64,000 nt of DNA from Hyaloraphidium curvatum. Taxonomy: Eukaryota; Monoblepharomycota; Hyaloraphidiomycetes; Hyaloraphidiales; Hyaloraphidiaceae. The stretch covers positions 496,001-560,000 of the forward strand of contig JAIVFI010000016.1 of the NCBI GenBank assembly GCA_025558095.1, written 5' to 3'. Below the pieces are notes generated by a model. That model saw nothing but the letters and a program-made list of their open reading frames with translations, did not search any database and was not told where the DNA came from. The stretch's first letter is position 1. Each line of letters starts with the position of its first letter. The position numbers and the translations under genes were made by a program. Of the stretch, positions 10,274 through 21,821 are shown piece by piece.

Positions 10274-13200
10274 CTACGCGGCCATCTTCTTCTCCAGCGC
10301 CTCCATGACGGCGCCCGCCAGCATCGACACCTTCTTGTGCAGCAAGATCAGCGACCGTTGGTCCAAAAGTTCGAGGTCGTTGCGCTGGTTGAGCACCTTC
10401 TCGACCAGGCTTTCGATGCCGTCCGCGCCAACGTAGGCGGCGACGACGGCGTCCACGTGGGGAGGATCGGCGGCGCGGGGCACGGCCGTCCTCGCGGCCT
10501 CCGACTCGGCGGGAGATCGGGGGCGTTCCAGCACCGGCGGTTCCTCGTCGCGAATGCCCCTGAAAGCAGACACCCGCCGGGCCGATGTCGGAGATGTCGG
10601 CATGTCGTCCGGGTTCTCCTCCCGATCGCCCAGTCCGGATGCCGGCGATCGCTCCGCATCCATCTTCCTCCGCTTCGCCTCCGAGGCCGGTGTCGGACCC
10701 GGCAACGGCAGCAGCTCCTGGCTGTGATCCAGGCTGTTGTACAGGTTGGGGATCGAGGCCTTGCGCTTCCGCCTACGCTCCTCCTGGCTGTCCTGATCCT
10801 CGGCCGCGGGACGCTTGACAGGCGATATGATCGGGGGGATCGGGACGAAATCTTGGGTGTCCGCCTGCGCTGGCGGGACCCAAGGTTCCGACACCGGGTG
10901 CGAAGCCACGTCGCTGCCTTTCGCCTCGCCGCCTTTTGCAGCCTTGATCTTTGATGCGAGCGAGACTGCGCAACGAGTCAGGCTGGGCAATGGACGGGGA
11001 TCGGCGAACCCACATCTGCTCTGCTTCTTCGCGCTGCTCAGGAGGCGATCGTCCGCGGTCGAGACGTCATCGTCCGGAATGGCGTCGATGATGAGCGAAA
11101 ACTGCTTCCGCAGCCACATTGGTACGTCGTTGGGGCTCGCTGATTTCAGGATCCTTTCGAGCGTCGGGCCGATCTGGGGCCGAACAGTCTTGGACTTGTT
11201 CACGAGCTGCACCCAAAGGCACGCATCAGGATCGGGCCTGCACGGAGGCATTCGGGGCTCACCTTGATGATTGCTCCCAGCTCCGACAGACGCTCGCGAC
11301 TGTCTGCCACGCCGTTCTTCTCGTACGCTTCCGCGCAGACAGTCACCAACTCCTCCAACTGGGCACGACCAGGAATCAGAAAAACGCAAATGAATGGCAT
11401 GTGAAGGCGGGAACCAACCTTTTCGCTGGTCACCCCGCTTCCCTCGTGGAACATCTTGGTGACCGTGTCCAGCACGCGGAACCTGTTGTCGGCAAGAAGA
11501 TCCGGGAAGGCGGAGAGGGTGGATACGCATAGCGTGGCAGCGGTCATGAGCGGAGGCGTCACATCAGGGCGCTGTGGCGCCTCCAGGGCCTCGTCGAGCA
11601 GAAGGAAGAACTGCCTGCCGATGAGCGAGACCATGCTGAACCGGGGGCATAAACAACCGGTCACCGCGCTTTCGAGCAGTGCCCACCTCCTCTTCCTTGC
11701 GGACACGAGGTTGCCAGAGACGTCCTTGACCATCGTCCGGAGAAGCTCTTGGTAGCAAAGGCACGACCAGTCGAAAAAGCAGGGACCGCTGGGCTCAACT
11801 GCGGCGACCCTTTCCAGCACCTGCTCGAGAGCGTTGCTGGGATTCCGCTGCTTGACGCGGGCCGTGTCCCAAAAGGACGACCAAAGATCAAGCCATGCGC
11901 CGGAGCTGTTCTCGCGGAAGTCGTTTGCATGCCGCAGGGGAAAGAGGAGAGCCGCGAGGACCTCGTGGAAAGTATCCTCTTCCGAAAACACGTCGGAGGT
12001 CTCCCGGATCTGTTGCGCAAACACATGCGCAAGGACGCTCCAGAGGCGCAAACGACGCTTCTCCACCGGACAGTCCTCGATCGCGGCGAGGACTGCAAGG
12101 TGAAAGTCCAGGGAGGCGGTGCCCTTGCCAATGTCCAGAATCTTGGCAAAGAGCTCCAGGATCACGGCCTCTCCGTCCTCGTCGGCCTTCGGCAAGGCAA
12201 CCCATGCGCGCATGACAGAAATCAGCGGCGAAGAGCGCAGCCGGGGAGGATTGGGTACGTGGGAGTCCATGGCGAGCAGGGTTTTCAGCAGCTCCGCCGG
12301 GTTCCGGGAACCTGCGTCCGATTTGGGCTTCATGGCCAGCACCCGCGGCGTCATGTCCGAAAGGAGGATCCCGAAGAGGAAGGACTGCGCTTTCAGGCGC
12401 GAAAGAGGTGTCCGTCTCGGGGTGGACATGTGCTCCGCAACGTAGCTGATGAGTCCGTCCAACGCCCCCTGCACGTCGGGCGACATGCTGAGCTCCAAAC
12501 GGGCCTGCGACGAGACGCACGACAAAAGAGCCTGCCAGTACCGGGCCGCTGTCGGTTTCTGCCGTACATCTCGGGTCAGTGTCCTTGTCTTTCAAGGCTC
12601 GTCCAATGGAGAAACTCACCACAACTTCAGTTGATTCGGCCGCGAGAAGCCCATCCAGAACCTCAGCAAACTGCGCAATGTGAGTGCAGATGAACTTTGG
12701 ATCGAGCGGCACGAGGTCCGAAGCTTCGATTGGCGGCTCAATCAGCAGCCGCCGCGGATCCGGTGCAGCCGCGGCCTTGAACGAGCCTGCTGGTGATTCG
12801 AGGTACCGTTCTAGGACACGCCCGGTCAGATCGAACTCGCTAGGTCAAGCAACCAAAACTCACCCATGACGCAGAACGCGGCATCTTCTACCGTGGGGTC
12901 GTACTTGGACGCAACTCGGAGGACGTCAAAGAGAAGCTTTGGAGCGAACTGTGGGAGCGTCAAATAGAGCGCTATAACAGCGAAGGCGGCTGAACTGACC
13001 TTGGTCACGTTGCTGCCGACGACATACAGAAGCGCAATCCAATCCTTGACGACATTGAGCTTGTTCGCAGTGGGCTCGCGGCGGTTCCGCAGGCACTCCA
13101 GGTACGGAGTCATGATGAGGGTGAGTCGCTTCTCGTGCAAAAGGTGTTCGCCGGCCGTGAACGAGTAGCTGCAGATTGGGCGTCAAATGCGAACACGGTC

Positions 13201-14509
13201 GATTGGCAGAGGTGCACCGACATAAGATAAATCCATGCGGCATAAGCACCGCTCTTGACAGCCTCCTCCTTGGAGTTAAAGTACTTCTCGATGATCTGCA
13301 AAGTGGGTCAGAAGACCTGCGGATCCAGCATTTCGGCGGCCCACCTTGAGGAAAACATTGAGAGTTGCCGTCCTGTGCATCGACGGGCCGCACACCGCCA
13401 CGGTGATTTTCCATGCCCGGAGCGCCCGCTCGTCGCTGAGTTTCTCCAGGTCGGGCACGAATTTGGTCGGTGCGGTCTTGACAAAGTCGTCCAAAAGTGA
13501 TTTCTCAATCGCTCCCGGCTTCTCGTCCACGAGTAGGACCTGGAAAAGGGCCTCTGCTCGCGATTGAACGGTTTCCTCCGGGTGAACGAGGTGCATCAAG
13601 GCAGGGATGACCCACAGCCGGGCCTGGGCAAGGACCGGCTGTCGCGTCTGAGCAAACAGAGTGGTGAGGGCCTGAAAGGGCAAAAGCTCAGCAAGTCGAC
13701 GACGACGCAACAAGAGCAACGCCCACGGTACAAGACTCGGCACAGATGGTGGTGGAGCGAACAGGAATCTCCATGCCGTAGACGATGAGCTCCATGATGG
13801 GAGAAATCGATGCCCTGACTTGCTTCGCGTGAAGTCTCTGCGCGCCGAGAAACCTAGACAGCGGCAGCAAATAAGCAAAACGACTCCAAGAAGGATGCCG
13901 TCATATGCCAACCAGATGCACAAGGTCAGGGTGACCCTGTCCTCGTTTGCCTTGGCCTGGCGACCGCGCAAGACAATCGAGTTGAGGACGTCCTGAAATG
14001 CTTCTATGTCGTTGTTGCCGGAAGAGAACTTAGGCTCACAAGCCGTGCCGGTCAGCGGATGACTTACGGTGAAGCGGTGCCGGAGCCTGGTCGCCGTAGT
14101 GGCAGAAGAATCCGCCGCAGCGGATGGCGCAGTGCGTCCTGAGCGTGCAAGGAGGGAGCCCATCAGGTCCCAGTCACCGCGCAAGAGACCAGTATGCCAA
14201 CACTTTGGACTGTCCGTCTTTCTTGATGTCCCGGGCGATGGTGTCGAGCAGGAGGGGAAAGTCCGGGACCGCGAACAATCCCGGGACGGCCGTATCGTCC
14301 GTGTTTCGCGACACGTTGAGCAGGTTCATGTACTCGTCCACGCGTTGCTGGGATCCTTCGGGCGTTTCCAACAGCGTCCGGAGTTGCGCGGGGAAGGATG
14401 CGGCCGGCGCCGCCGCGGCGGCGCGGAGGGCCTTTGCCGTGGCCGGCGACGACGGGGCCGCGCCATCGCGCTCGGGGCTGCCGGATTCGGGTCCACTGCC
14501 CAACATCAT
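10274..14509 (-). CDS. Rif1-like HEAT-repeat protein
   Basis: Large multi-exon gene. Exons are readable at about 14509-14174, 14050-13900, 13680-13300, 13290-13200, 13140-12860, 12690-11420, and 11330-10274; exact joints were not all resolved. The N-terminal half is alpha-helical repeat. It contains RALRAWKITVAVCGPSMHRT, NVFLKIIEKYFNSKEEAVK and AAWIYLM. A further exon has LTLIMTPYLECL followed by ANKLNVVKDWIALLY. These match, in order, the Rif1 N-terminal signature (LWPLFVKLLG..., AFIAWKSLI, LKLLMQPL, TKLEVWWYLL-type blocks). The C-terminal third is basic and disordered, ending in a helix HKKVSMLAGAVMEALEKK. Rif1 proteins bind chromatin and recruit PP1 phosphatase to control replication timing and telomeres. 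The start at 14509 is the first ATG. Confidence 0.68.
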
Positions 14510-14639
14510 GACCAGGTGAAAGCGTAGGATCACTTCATGGCCGGGAGCGGGACGCAGGCGCGCTGAATTCGGGCGTCGAGGAGTTTGGTTTTGATTTCCT
14601 CTTTCGACAACCAGTTCGACAACCGCTTTCTATGAGAAA

Positions 14640-15729
14640 TCAAAGCTTGATTCCCGCCCGATTGGTCTTCCATTTCATCAGGTCCACGCCGTTCTGGGGC
14701 GTCGCCCTCAGCGCCTCCCCGGCCAAGCTTTCGTCTTCGATCGCGCGCTCGAAAGCATCCACGACCTTGCCGGCAATTCAGTGTTTGGATGCTTCTCAAT
14801 AAAAGGAGGCTCACCGTGTCGATCGGCACCACAGCCTTCATCATCCAATCGTAGTGGGCCTGGCCGTGCTTGTCCTTCGACCGTGAAAGGGCGTCGAGGA
14901 AAAGCGGCGTTGGTGAGTTGGAGGGACAGACGGTGTTGACGCGGATGTTGTGCTCGCGAGAAAGGTGCTCGAGAGACCGGCCCAGCATGACCACGCCGCT
15001 CTTGGTGAGCGAGTACACCTGTTGCGGTGCGAGGTGCGAGGTGCGAGAGTGAGAGGCGATCCAGATATCCGCCCAACAACCAGCATACCGGACTCCATTG
15101 TTGGGGATAAAGACCAGCGAGGGATGCCTGGTGGTCGGAGGGATCAAGAACAGCAGGGCAGAAGGGCGTTGAGCGAGCGCCGCAGGAACATGCCGTGACC
15201 GACGTTAGCGAGTTGCGACAAGGCAGCGGAGACCAAACTCACGGTGTTGACAATGGCGCCGCCCTTCCCGTGCTTTACCATCTCCGTGAGGGCCAACCGG
15301 GTCCCGTAGAGCACGCCCCAGATATTCACCTCCACCATCTTGCGGTAGGAATCCTCCACGTCCTCGATGTAGTTTATCGGCGACTCGGCAAGTCCGGCGT
15401 TGTTGACGACCACTTGGATCGGCGTCTGGAAGGCCTTCTTCGCAGCCTCAAACATGCCGATGCAGTCCTCGCGCTTGGAGACGTCGGTCTTGACAAAGAT
15501 GGCCACCTTGCCGTGCTTCTCGCACAGCTCCGCGGCGAGCTTCTCCCCCGCAGCCACATTCACGTCCGCAATAACGACATTGGCTCCTTTCCGCGCCAGG
15601 CGCTGGCAGAGGACGAGGCCGAAGCCGGAGGAGCCGCCTTCGTCGGCAAGTCGATCAGCCTCCGCTCCAACACATCCGGCACGACTACTTGCCTGTGACG
15701 ATTGCGGTCTTGCCCTTGACGTCGAACAT
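14640..15729 (-). CDS. Short-chain dehydrogenase, 15-PGDH-like
   Basis: SDR oxidoreductase of 266 aa. Introns at 15638-15692, 15128-15242, 15019-15088 and 14766-14814 give an exact frame. The start MFDVKGKTAIVTG joins GSSGFGLVLCQ across the first intron, restoring TGxxxGxG. Further landmarks are ADVNVAAGEKLA (acidic residue after beta-2, suggesting NAD preference), NNAGL, GAIVNTASLAG (Ser), YSLTK (YxxxK) and IRVNTVCPS. The C-terminus ends MKWKTNRAGIKL, with the stop at 14640. The third coding exon is only 39 nt (15089-15127). A non-canonical GC donor is used for intron 1. The substrate is unknown. Confidence 0.86.
15638..15692 (-). other. GC-AG intron inside the SDR cofactor motif
   Basis: Reading the minus strand, the exon ends GTCACAG and the intron opens GCAAGTAG, closing GACGAAG before GCGGCTCC. 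This yields I-V-T-G-G-S-S-G-F-G, the expected SDR glycine loop. The nearby GT (GCAA|GTAG) gives the wrong frame, so the 55-nt GC-AG intron is the only fit I can see. AG|GCAAGT is the known strong consensus for GC donors in U2 introns. Confidence 0.8.
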
Positions 15730-15910
15730 TCTGCCGCAAGGAGGGTGGGAGACGATTGACGTACGACCCGGCCGGTCTCAGAGCCTCTTTGGTCCAGCGC
15801 ACCCCGCCATTTCCCCCGCGCCGTCGCAGCTCGACGTCGGCGACAGGAGCTGAACAAGAGAAAACTGCAGTGCTGAACACTCCGGTGCCGATTCCGGCAG
15901 CTGCGGGGAG

Positions 15911-16734
15911 ATGAACGTGATCAAGTTGCTTTCCGACGGGGCGAGTCCGACGCGTCGAGGACCGCGCTTTCCCCGGTCTGAACCTCTAATCCAGATTGCC
16001 TCGCCCGATTTTTCGAAGCCCCGCAACATAGGAGCCTGCGCGATCTCGTTCGGCGGTGCGTCGCCAGCCCCAACCCCCAGACGCGCCCCTGACCCCCCCC
16101 CCCCCCCCCAGCCGGCCTGTATGCGACAGTCACCACCTTCACCCGCATCCGCGAGGGCTCCACCCGCCCCATTCCCGACGCCGGCCTCGGCCTCCCATCC
16201 TTCCCCGGCGTCCCCTCCCTCCCCTTCCTCCTCACCCCCTCGACCCTCGCCGCCAACCTCGACGCCTGGGGCCGCCGCGGCCGCGGCGCCCTCGAGGCGT
16301 ACCTGTACCCGGAGCTCATGGCCATCTTTGCCGGCGCCTTCTTCCTGGCGCTGGCGCTGTCGTTCCTCCTGCGCGAGGCGGGCGCGTCGACGAGGGGGAA
16401 CCTGGCGCCGGTGGCGGCGCTGCTGGCCGGGTTCGGGGAAAACATCGGGATGATCGTGCTCATCAACGCGTGGCCGGCCAAGGGGTTCGGGGGGTACCTC
16501 ATGGCCTTCATCTCGGCGGCGCACACGGCAAAGATGCTGGCGGTCATCTCCACGATCGTGCTCTTCGTCATGGCGTTTGTGGGGGGGCTGCCGGGGGTGC
16601 TGAGGGAGATGGGACTGCAGGGTGCCGAGGCCACGCGGCCTACGGCGGCGCTTTCGCAGGGGAAACAGGCGGCGCCGGCTGCGGGCGCTGCCACGCCCGA
16701 AGGGGGTAAGAGGAGGGCCAAGAGAGCGACTTGA
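15911..16734 (+). CDS. Small membrane protein, unknown family
   Basis: Two-exon gene of 255 aa; the intron 16056-16111 ends in an almost pure C tract. Exon 1 starts at ATG 15911 and joins at SFG|AGLYATVTTF. The protein has a polar N-terminus and hydrophobic segments around ELMAIFAGAFFLALALSFL, VAALLAGFGENIGMIVLI and LAVISTIVLFVMAFVGGLPG. The tail is basic and alanine-rich, ending GGKRRAKRAT. I do not recognise the family. The upstream exon is less certain than the downstream one because it lacks any conserved motif; translation could alternatively begin at the ATG 16318 (MAIFAGAFF). Confidence 0.55.
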
Positions 16735-16771
16735 AAAAGCGCAATGTATGTACAGTAAAACGCGAAACCGG

Positions 16772-17695
16772 TCAGCGACCCAGAGCCTTTGCCCTCGCCC
16801 GCTCTAGCATCCATCCGTAGCCCTCCGCAGCGGCCAGCGTCACCATCAGGGTGGAAAGGAACGAAAGCCCCAGCGACTGCGTGACCCTGTCCACTCCTTC
16901 TCCAGCGTCCCGGGGCGGTACGGGAAGCTTCCCTGCCATGGGCAGTGTAAGGGCCACGAAAACCGGGCGGATCAGGGGGATCCCGAGGAGCAGGATCGAC
17001 AGCTTGGTCATCCGGAGGCGGTGCTCGAACGCGCGGCGGGGCTTGGCGACGATGGCCTCGTACGCCTTCCAGGCCTGGTAGAGGACGTAGCCAGCGAGCA
17101 GGAAGCCGAGGGGCATCATCCTTTTTCGGCCCACGCGCGAATTCATCCCGAGCCTGAAGCCCGACAGAGTCGCAGGGACGAGGGCGAGCAGCAACAGACG
17201 ACCAGACCAGATGTGCAGCTTGGGGTAGCGTTCCCGCAGGGCGGAGGAGAGCTGCAGGGGCGCGAGGAGGCCCCATATGATGGTGGTAGCGTTGTGCGTC
17301 AGGAAGACGGGTGTTTCCTTCCCTGCGTCGGGCGGAGAGCCGTCAGCCGTGTGTACAGTACAACACATACGCGGTGAAACGACACCCACAGTACCACTTT
17401 TCAGACTGAATGAGCCGACTCCACGCAGCGGCATCCGCGGACGAGACGGCGCCCCTAGTCTGGGCGCTAAAGAACTTGCCGATTTCGTCGTGCGGGAGCT
17501 GTTTCGGCTTCCCAGCTCGCAGATACGGGGCTAGGTAGTCGTTCCATGCGGGTGCGGTGGTGAACGCTGGGGGCCGGAAAGAGTCAGCGGATCTTCCGCC
17601 AGGGCCGGATGGCGCCCACCGGTGAAGACGAGCAGCGACGCGCCGGGCAGCAGGAAGTCGCCGACCGCAGGCGGCACAACGCGCACGTTGGCCAT
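16772..17695 (-). CDS. DUF2306-like membrane protein
   Basis: Three-exon gene of 267 aa with introns 17567-17619 and 17323-17389, exactly in frame. The first hydrophobic segment, VGDFLLPGASLLVFTA, spans the first splice. After a soluble stretch, a second splice leads into FLTHNATTIIWGLLAPLQ, then LRERYPKLHIWSGRL and LALVPATLSGFRLG. These resemble the DUF2306 core: His near a helix start, then LHxWxGRLY-type motif. Further helices follow (MMPLGFLLAGYVLYQAW, LSILLLGIPLIRPVFVAL, LSTLMVTLAAAEGYGW). The RRAFEHRLRMTKL loop is basic. DUF2306 proteins are uncharacterised; conserved histidines suggest possible haem or metal binding (inference). The frame is also open upstream to an ATG at 17926, but that would overlap the divergent gene. 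Confidence 0.65.
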
Positions 17696-17885
17696 CGGCG
17701 GACGGTTGCCGCTGCGTTCGGGGGTGGTTGCGTCGACCCGCCAAAACAACGCCGCGGAGAATCGTTCCTCCACAAACACGCGGTGAATCACAAGCTCGCC
17801 GGGCGCAGACGTGGCCTGCAATTTGTGCAGAACGCGTCCCGCGATCGGCTGTCCCCGTGCCGCGGCCGCCTCCCCCCCGCCCGCG

Positions 17886-18626
17886 ATGTCGCGGCTGAAC
17901 GCGCTCAGGCTGGACGCGTCGGACACCTACAACCGGGGGGCGAAGCACGTCCTCCTGCCGCTGGTCATCGCATACGTCGTGGTTGCTGCCTCATCCCGCC
18001 ACACCTACGAGGCCGGCAAGCCGGATTCGGGACCACCGCTGCGGTACACCGCCCCCGACGGCCTGCGCCTCGCCCTCTCCGCGCCGTTCCCGGACTCGCT
18101 TTTGCAGCTACATCGCTTCTGCGGGATCGCACTACTCTTACTGGTCTTGGCGCAGAAGCACCTCACAGTGCCCGCCTTGGCCCGGGCTGGCCCCGGCTCT
18201 CGCTCCCTTCACGCCCTGCTGGGCTACCTCGCGATACTCTGCATGGCCGGCATGGCCAGCGCCGGCTTCCTGATGCGGGACAGGCCGGCTTACTCGGACT
18301 TTGGCCTCGCCATGTGGCTCTTCTTCGTCCCCTGGCCCGTGATCGCCCTGGCAGTGCTCGCCGCCGCCCGCGCGGGCAAATGGGAGCTCCACGCGCTCGC
18401 GGGCAACGTCGCCCTGCGCGCGTGCCTGGCGGTGCCCGCCGCCAGGGTCGCGGGGGCGTACTTGCAGGCCCGCGGGGAGGCGGGGGAGGGCTGGCTCGTG
18501 GAGCAGTGGGGGTATTACGTCGGAATCGGCGCGATAACGGCCGTGGTGGGGCTGTGGACGGCGTGGGATGCATGGCGGTGGTGGCAGGACATGGCGAAGC
18601 CGGTGCCGGGACGTAAGGCCGAGTGA
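17886..18626 (+). CDS. Six-helix membrane protein, DUF2306/b561-like
   Basis: Single-exon gene of 246 aa starting MSRLNALRLDASD. About six hydrophobic segments are visible: AKHVLLPLVIAYVVVAAS, CGIALLLLVLAQKH, LLGYLAILCMAGMASAGFL, FGLAMWLFFVPWPVIALAVL, a weak one near NVALRACLAVPAARVAGAYL, and YYVGIGAITAVVGLWTAW. Histidines lie at helix ends in LHRF, QKH, SLHALLGY and WELHALAGN, a pattern seen in DUF2306-like and cytochrome b561-like proteins. Haem binding is inference. The gene is divergent from the DUF2306-like gene at 16772-17695, with a 190-nt gap. The function is unknown. Confidence 0.7.
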   Translation: MSRLNALRLDASDTYNRGAKHVLLPLVIAYVVVAASSRHTYEAGKPDSGPPLRYTAPDGLRLALSAPFPDSLLQLHRFCGIALLLLVLAQKHLTVPALARAGPGSRSLHALLGYLAILCMAGMASAGFLMRDRPAYSDFGLAMWLFFVPWPVIALAVLAAARAGKWELHALAGNVALRACLAVPAARVAGAYLQARGEAGEGWLVEQWGYYVGIGAITAVVGLWTAWDAWRWWQDMAKPVPGRKAE

Positions 18627-18923
18627 ATCGCGACTTTCTATTGCAGCCTCGGGTTTGCGATCCTGCTGGCGCTGATCTGGAGGCGGTGAGAGCCGGGCCT
18701 CCGGGGCGGTTGGGTGACCGTGACCACGCCAGAGATGGGTTCGTGGCCTACACGCGTCGATTCCTTCGCGAAACAGCGCGTCCGAAGGCCGTTGCCTCGG
18801 CTGCCTCGGCACCCGTGCTCCACTTCGTGCGCTGGACCGGACACCGCGAGTGAAAATGGGCCAAACACTTCATTTTGTCCATGTACACATCTGCACGACG
18901 TCCAAAGGCGCATTTTTCCGCGC

Positions 18924-21821
18924 TCACTTCTGGCGGAAGTTGCAGAACCACAGGGCGAGGTAGGCGACGAGCAGCCAGCCGATGCCGTTGATGAAGGCCA
19001 CCGCCATGTAGAACCTGCAGAGAGCGAAAGCGATCAGATCGAGCGCAACGCGGCGCCGAATGCGACGTACCCGGTCGAGGTGACTTCGTAGTGATCGATG
19101 CCGAAGCCGACGATGGCGGCCGAGGCGTTGCGGATCCACCCTGGAGAAGAAAAGGGGGATCAGCACCAATCATGCGCGAAGGAGAGGCGAGAAACCCACA
19201 TTCGAAGCCGAGCGACGAGGCGACGTACGCCTCACCGTTGATCGAGGTGCACACAAAGGTGGTCGGCAGAGGGTTGGCGACGAGGTAGTTCGCGAAGCCC
19301 ATGAGCGAGGCCGCGGCGGTGGTCTGGTTGAGCGAGGTCTGAAGGGCCGCCTCGTTGCTGACGGGGATGTTGACGGCCGCGCTGAAGGCGGCGCGGGCCG
19401 CAGCAGTCATGGTGTTGAGATTGTCGATGGTGCCAGCGGCGTTGTTGGCGGCAACGGCGCCAGCGCGCGCGACCTCGAGGTTCGTAAGCGCCCGGGCGGT
19501 GCGGTAAAGGGAGTTGACGGTGTCGTTGACGGCTGCGGGGGCATCTTGCCTGACGCGCGGGAAGTGGGTGCGTTAGATCGCCGCAAACCCGAGTGCGGAC
19601 AATCGGTGCTCACCAGATGCCGAAGCTGTTGAGGCCTTGGACAATGGTCGGGTTGGCGGCAGCGGCGGTCGCGGTCAGGTTCTTGGCGGCGCCGCCGAGG
19701 CCGCGGACCGCAATGCCGGTGGTGTCGAAGGGCACGCGCTCGCGGTCCAGGCAGTAGAGCGGCTGGCCGACGCACTCGTCGCGCATCATGGGAACGTAGA
19801 GCATGCGCGGCCAGGCGAACCACTGGAAGAAGGCGCGCACGGCAGGATGGCGGAGGAAGAGGAACTGGTCGGTGATGTAGAAGGCACCCATCATCAGGCA
19901 GACGTAGAAGTGCAGGGTGAAGGTGGCGCTGGGAAGGGCGGCGGATCAGATCAACGCATCGGTTGCTCGGACACAGAAACTCACTTGGCGTAGGGGATCG
20001 AAGCGGCGATGTAGGCGCAGACCATGTTGAGGCCGGTGGTGTGGAAGGCCTCGGGGATGGTGTAGCCGATGTAGCGCCCGGGATAGACCCAGTTCGACAT
20101 GTTGAACATGATGGCACCAACGCAAGCCTGCGATTGGGTCAGGCGGACGTCAAAAGCAGGGAAATGCATGCAACCAACCATGATGGCCGAGACAAAGATC
20201 CATTCGACGAAGAACATGACGAGCACGTGGGCGAGACGGTGGTAGTAGCCGGCGGCCTCCTCGTGGTAGAACATCTTGCGCTTCTCGACCCAGTAGGCGA
20301 TGGCGGACGAACCGAAGCCGGCGGTCATGAGCTTGTACGAGAAACCCTCGGCGGCACGGCCCTCGTAGCCGCCTGCGCGAGATCCGTCAGGGCACGATCG
20401 CCATGCGATCCGATGCGCGCACGAAACCCACCGACGTTGCGGTCAAGGCGCCAGAAAGCGCCGCCGAAGAAGCAGCCGACGATGATGCCGGCGAGGAAGC
20501 GCGAGGTCGACATGATGGGGTTGCGGATGTAGATCATGACCTGGCGCTTGAGGAGCTGCCAGACCTGGATGTAGAACGGGGCGGTCTGGTAGAAGCCGGC
20601 GCGGTCGAGGATCGACGGGGCCGCGTCGGCCTTGGTGACGACGTCGGCGATGGAGCCCTGGCCGGTGTGGATGGCCTCGACCTTCTTGGAGAGGATGGTG
20701 CGCTCGGACGAAGCCTCCCATGTCTCGATCAGGCGGTCGGGCTGCGCGGCAAGGGCGTCGGCGTAGACCTCGGCTGCGGCGGTGCGTGTGAGCAGCCGTT
20801 GATCAGTGATAAGAAGTGATCAACGCACCAGGGTTGCCGGCGACCTGGATGCCGAGGCTCTCGAAGTACAGGATGGCGTCGACGACGCGGCCGAAGTAGC
20901 AGAGCTTGCCCTTGGCGAGCAGCAGCAGGTAGTCGAACTGCGACAGGATGGTGTACGAGGGCTGGTGGATCGTGGCCACGCAGGCGAGCTTGCGGAGGCG
21001 AGTGACCTCGACGACGTTGGCGATGATTTCGCGGCCGGTGTTGGAGTCGAGGCCGGTGGTGGGCTCATCGAGGAAGAGCACCGAGGCGACGGGCAGGAGC
21101 TCGAGGGCGACGTTGCAGCGCTTGCGCTCGCCGGTCGACAGGCCGCGGACGATGGCAGAGCCGATCCTACGGTTCTCGCAGTAGCCGAGGCGCATGACCT
21201 CAAGCACGTCGTTGATCTGCATCGATGCTTAGCTCGGGTCACGTTGCTGATGGGGAGATCACGCACCCTAGCCTCGCGCTGGGCCTGGCTCCAGTCCTTG
21301 GGCAGGCGGAGGGCGGCCGCGAAACGCAGCATCTCCCTCACCGTCAGCTCGGGCGGCAGCAGGTCGTCCGAGGTGACGTAGCCGGCCTCCTTGACGAAGG
21401 TGCGCTGGAGCAGCTGCGCTCCGTTGAGGCGGACGTCCTGGGTCCACTTGCCGGTGGTCTTGCGGAAGGCCAGGATGTCGAGCAGTGTCGACTTGCCGGC
21501 GCCCGAGGGGCCCATGATCGCAAGAGTCTCACCCGGCTGGCGGGGGACGTTAAGCGGGGGACCGAAGTCGGGAACGTCGGCACGCACCTTGCAATACCCG
21601 GAGACCATGTCCAGGAGCACCTTGGGCTTGCGGTCGACCTTCAGCACGCAGCTGATGTCCTTGAACGAGAAGAAGGCCGGGTTCAGCTGGTTGGGGTCCG
21701 TGACGGCCCATGAGGCCAGCCGCGCGATGCGGTCGCCGGCCTTGGGAAGGGCGATGGAGGGCGCCGCGGCGGCGAGTTCCTTCTCGGCGAGCACGGCTTC
21801 GGTAGCGGCGTTGGCGGCCAT
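18924..21821 (-). CDS. ABCG-family half-transporter A
   Basis: Predicted 832-aa ABC transporter in NBD-then-TMD order. Seven introns (21217-21266, 20774-20828, 20373-20431, 19929-19984, 19550-19613, 19141-19199, 19015-19070) sum exactly in frame. The NBD has Walker A GPSGAGKST, signature GLSTGERKR, Walker B SVLFLDEPTTGLDS and the H-loop in TIHQPS. The TMD follows from LLKRQVMIYIRNP, with about six membrane segments. A long luminal or extracellular loop holds several Asn-X-Thr/Ser sites (NLT, NDT, NQT). The end is GWLLVAYLALWFCNFRQK. All ATPase motifs look intact. Half-transporters of this family work as dimers, usually exporting lipids, sterols or drugs. The partner is probably the divergent gene at 22274. 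Confidence 0.9.

Noticed and set aside
14510-14639. Extension of the SDR C-terminus to 14530
   Set aside because: After the last splice the frame stops at 14640. The longer frame would collide with the Rif1-like start.
17696-17926. Longer N-terminus for the DUF2306-like gene (ATG at 17926)
   Set aside because: The frame looks protein-like but would overlap the start of the divergent gene at 17886. I kept ATG 17695, though the longer form is not excluded.
18627-18670. Possible extra hydrophobic exon (LGFAILLALIWRR) after the b561-like gene
   Set aside because: Any in-frame splice would need an intron of about 24 nt, and the 35-39-nt alternative gives the wrong frame.
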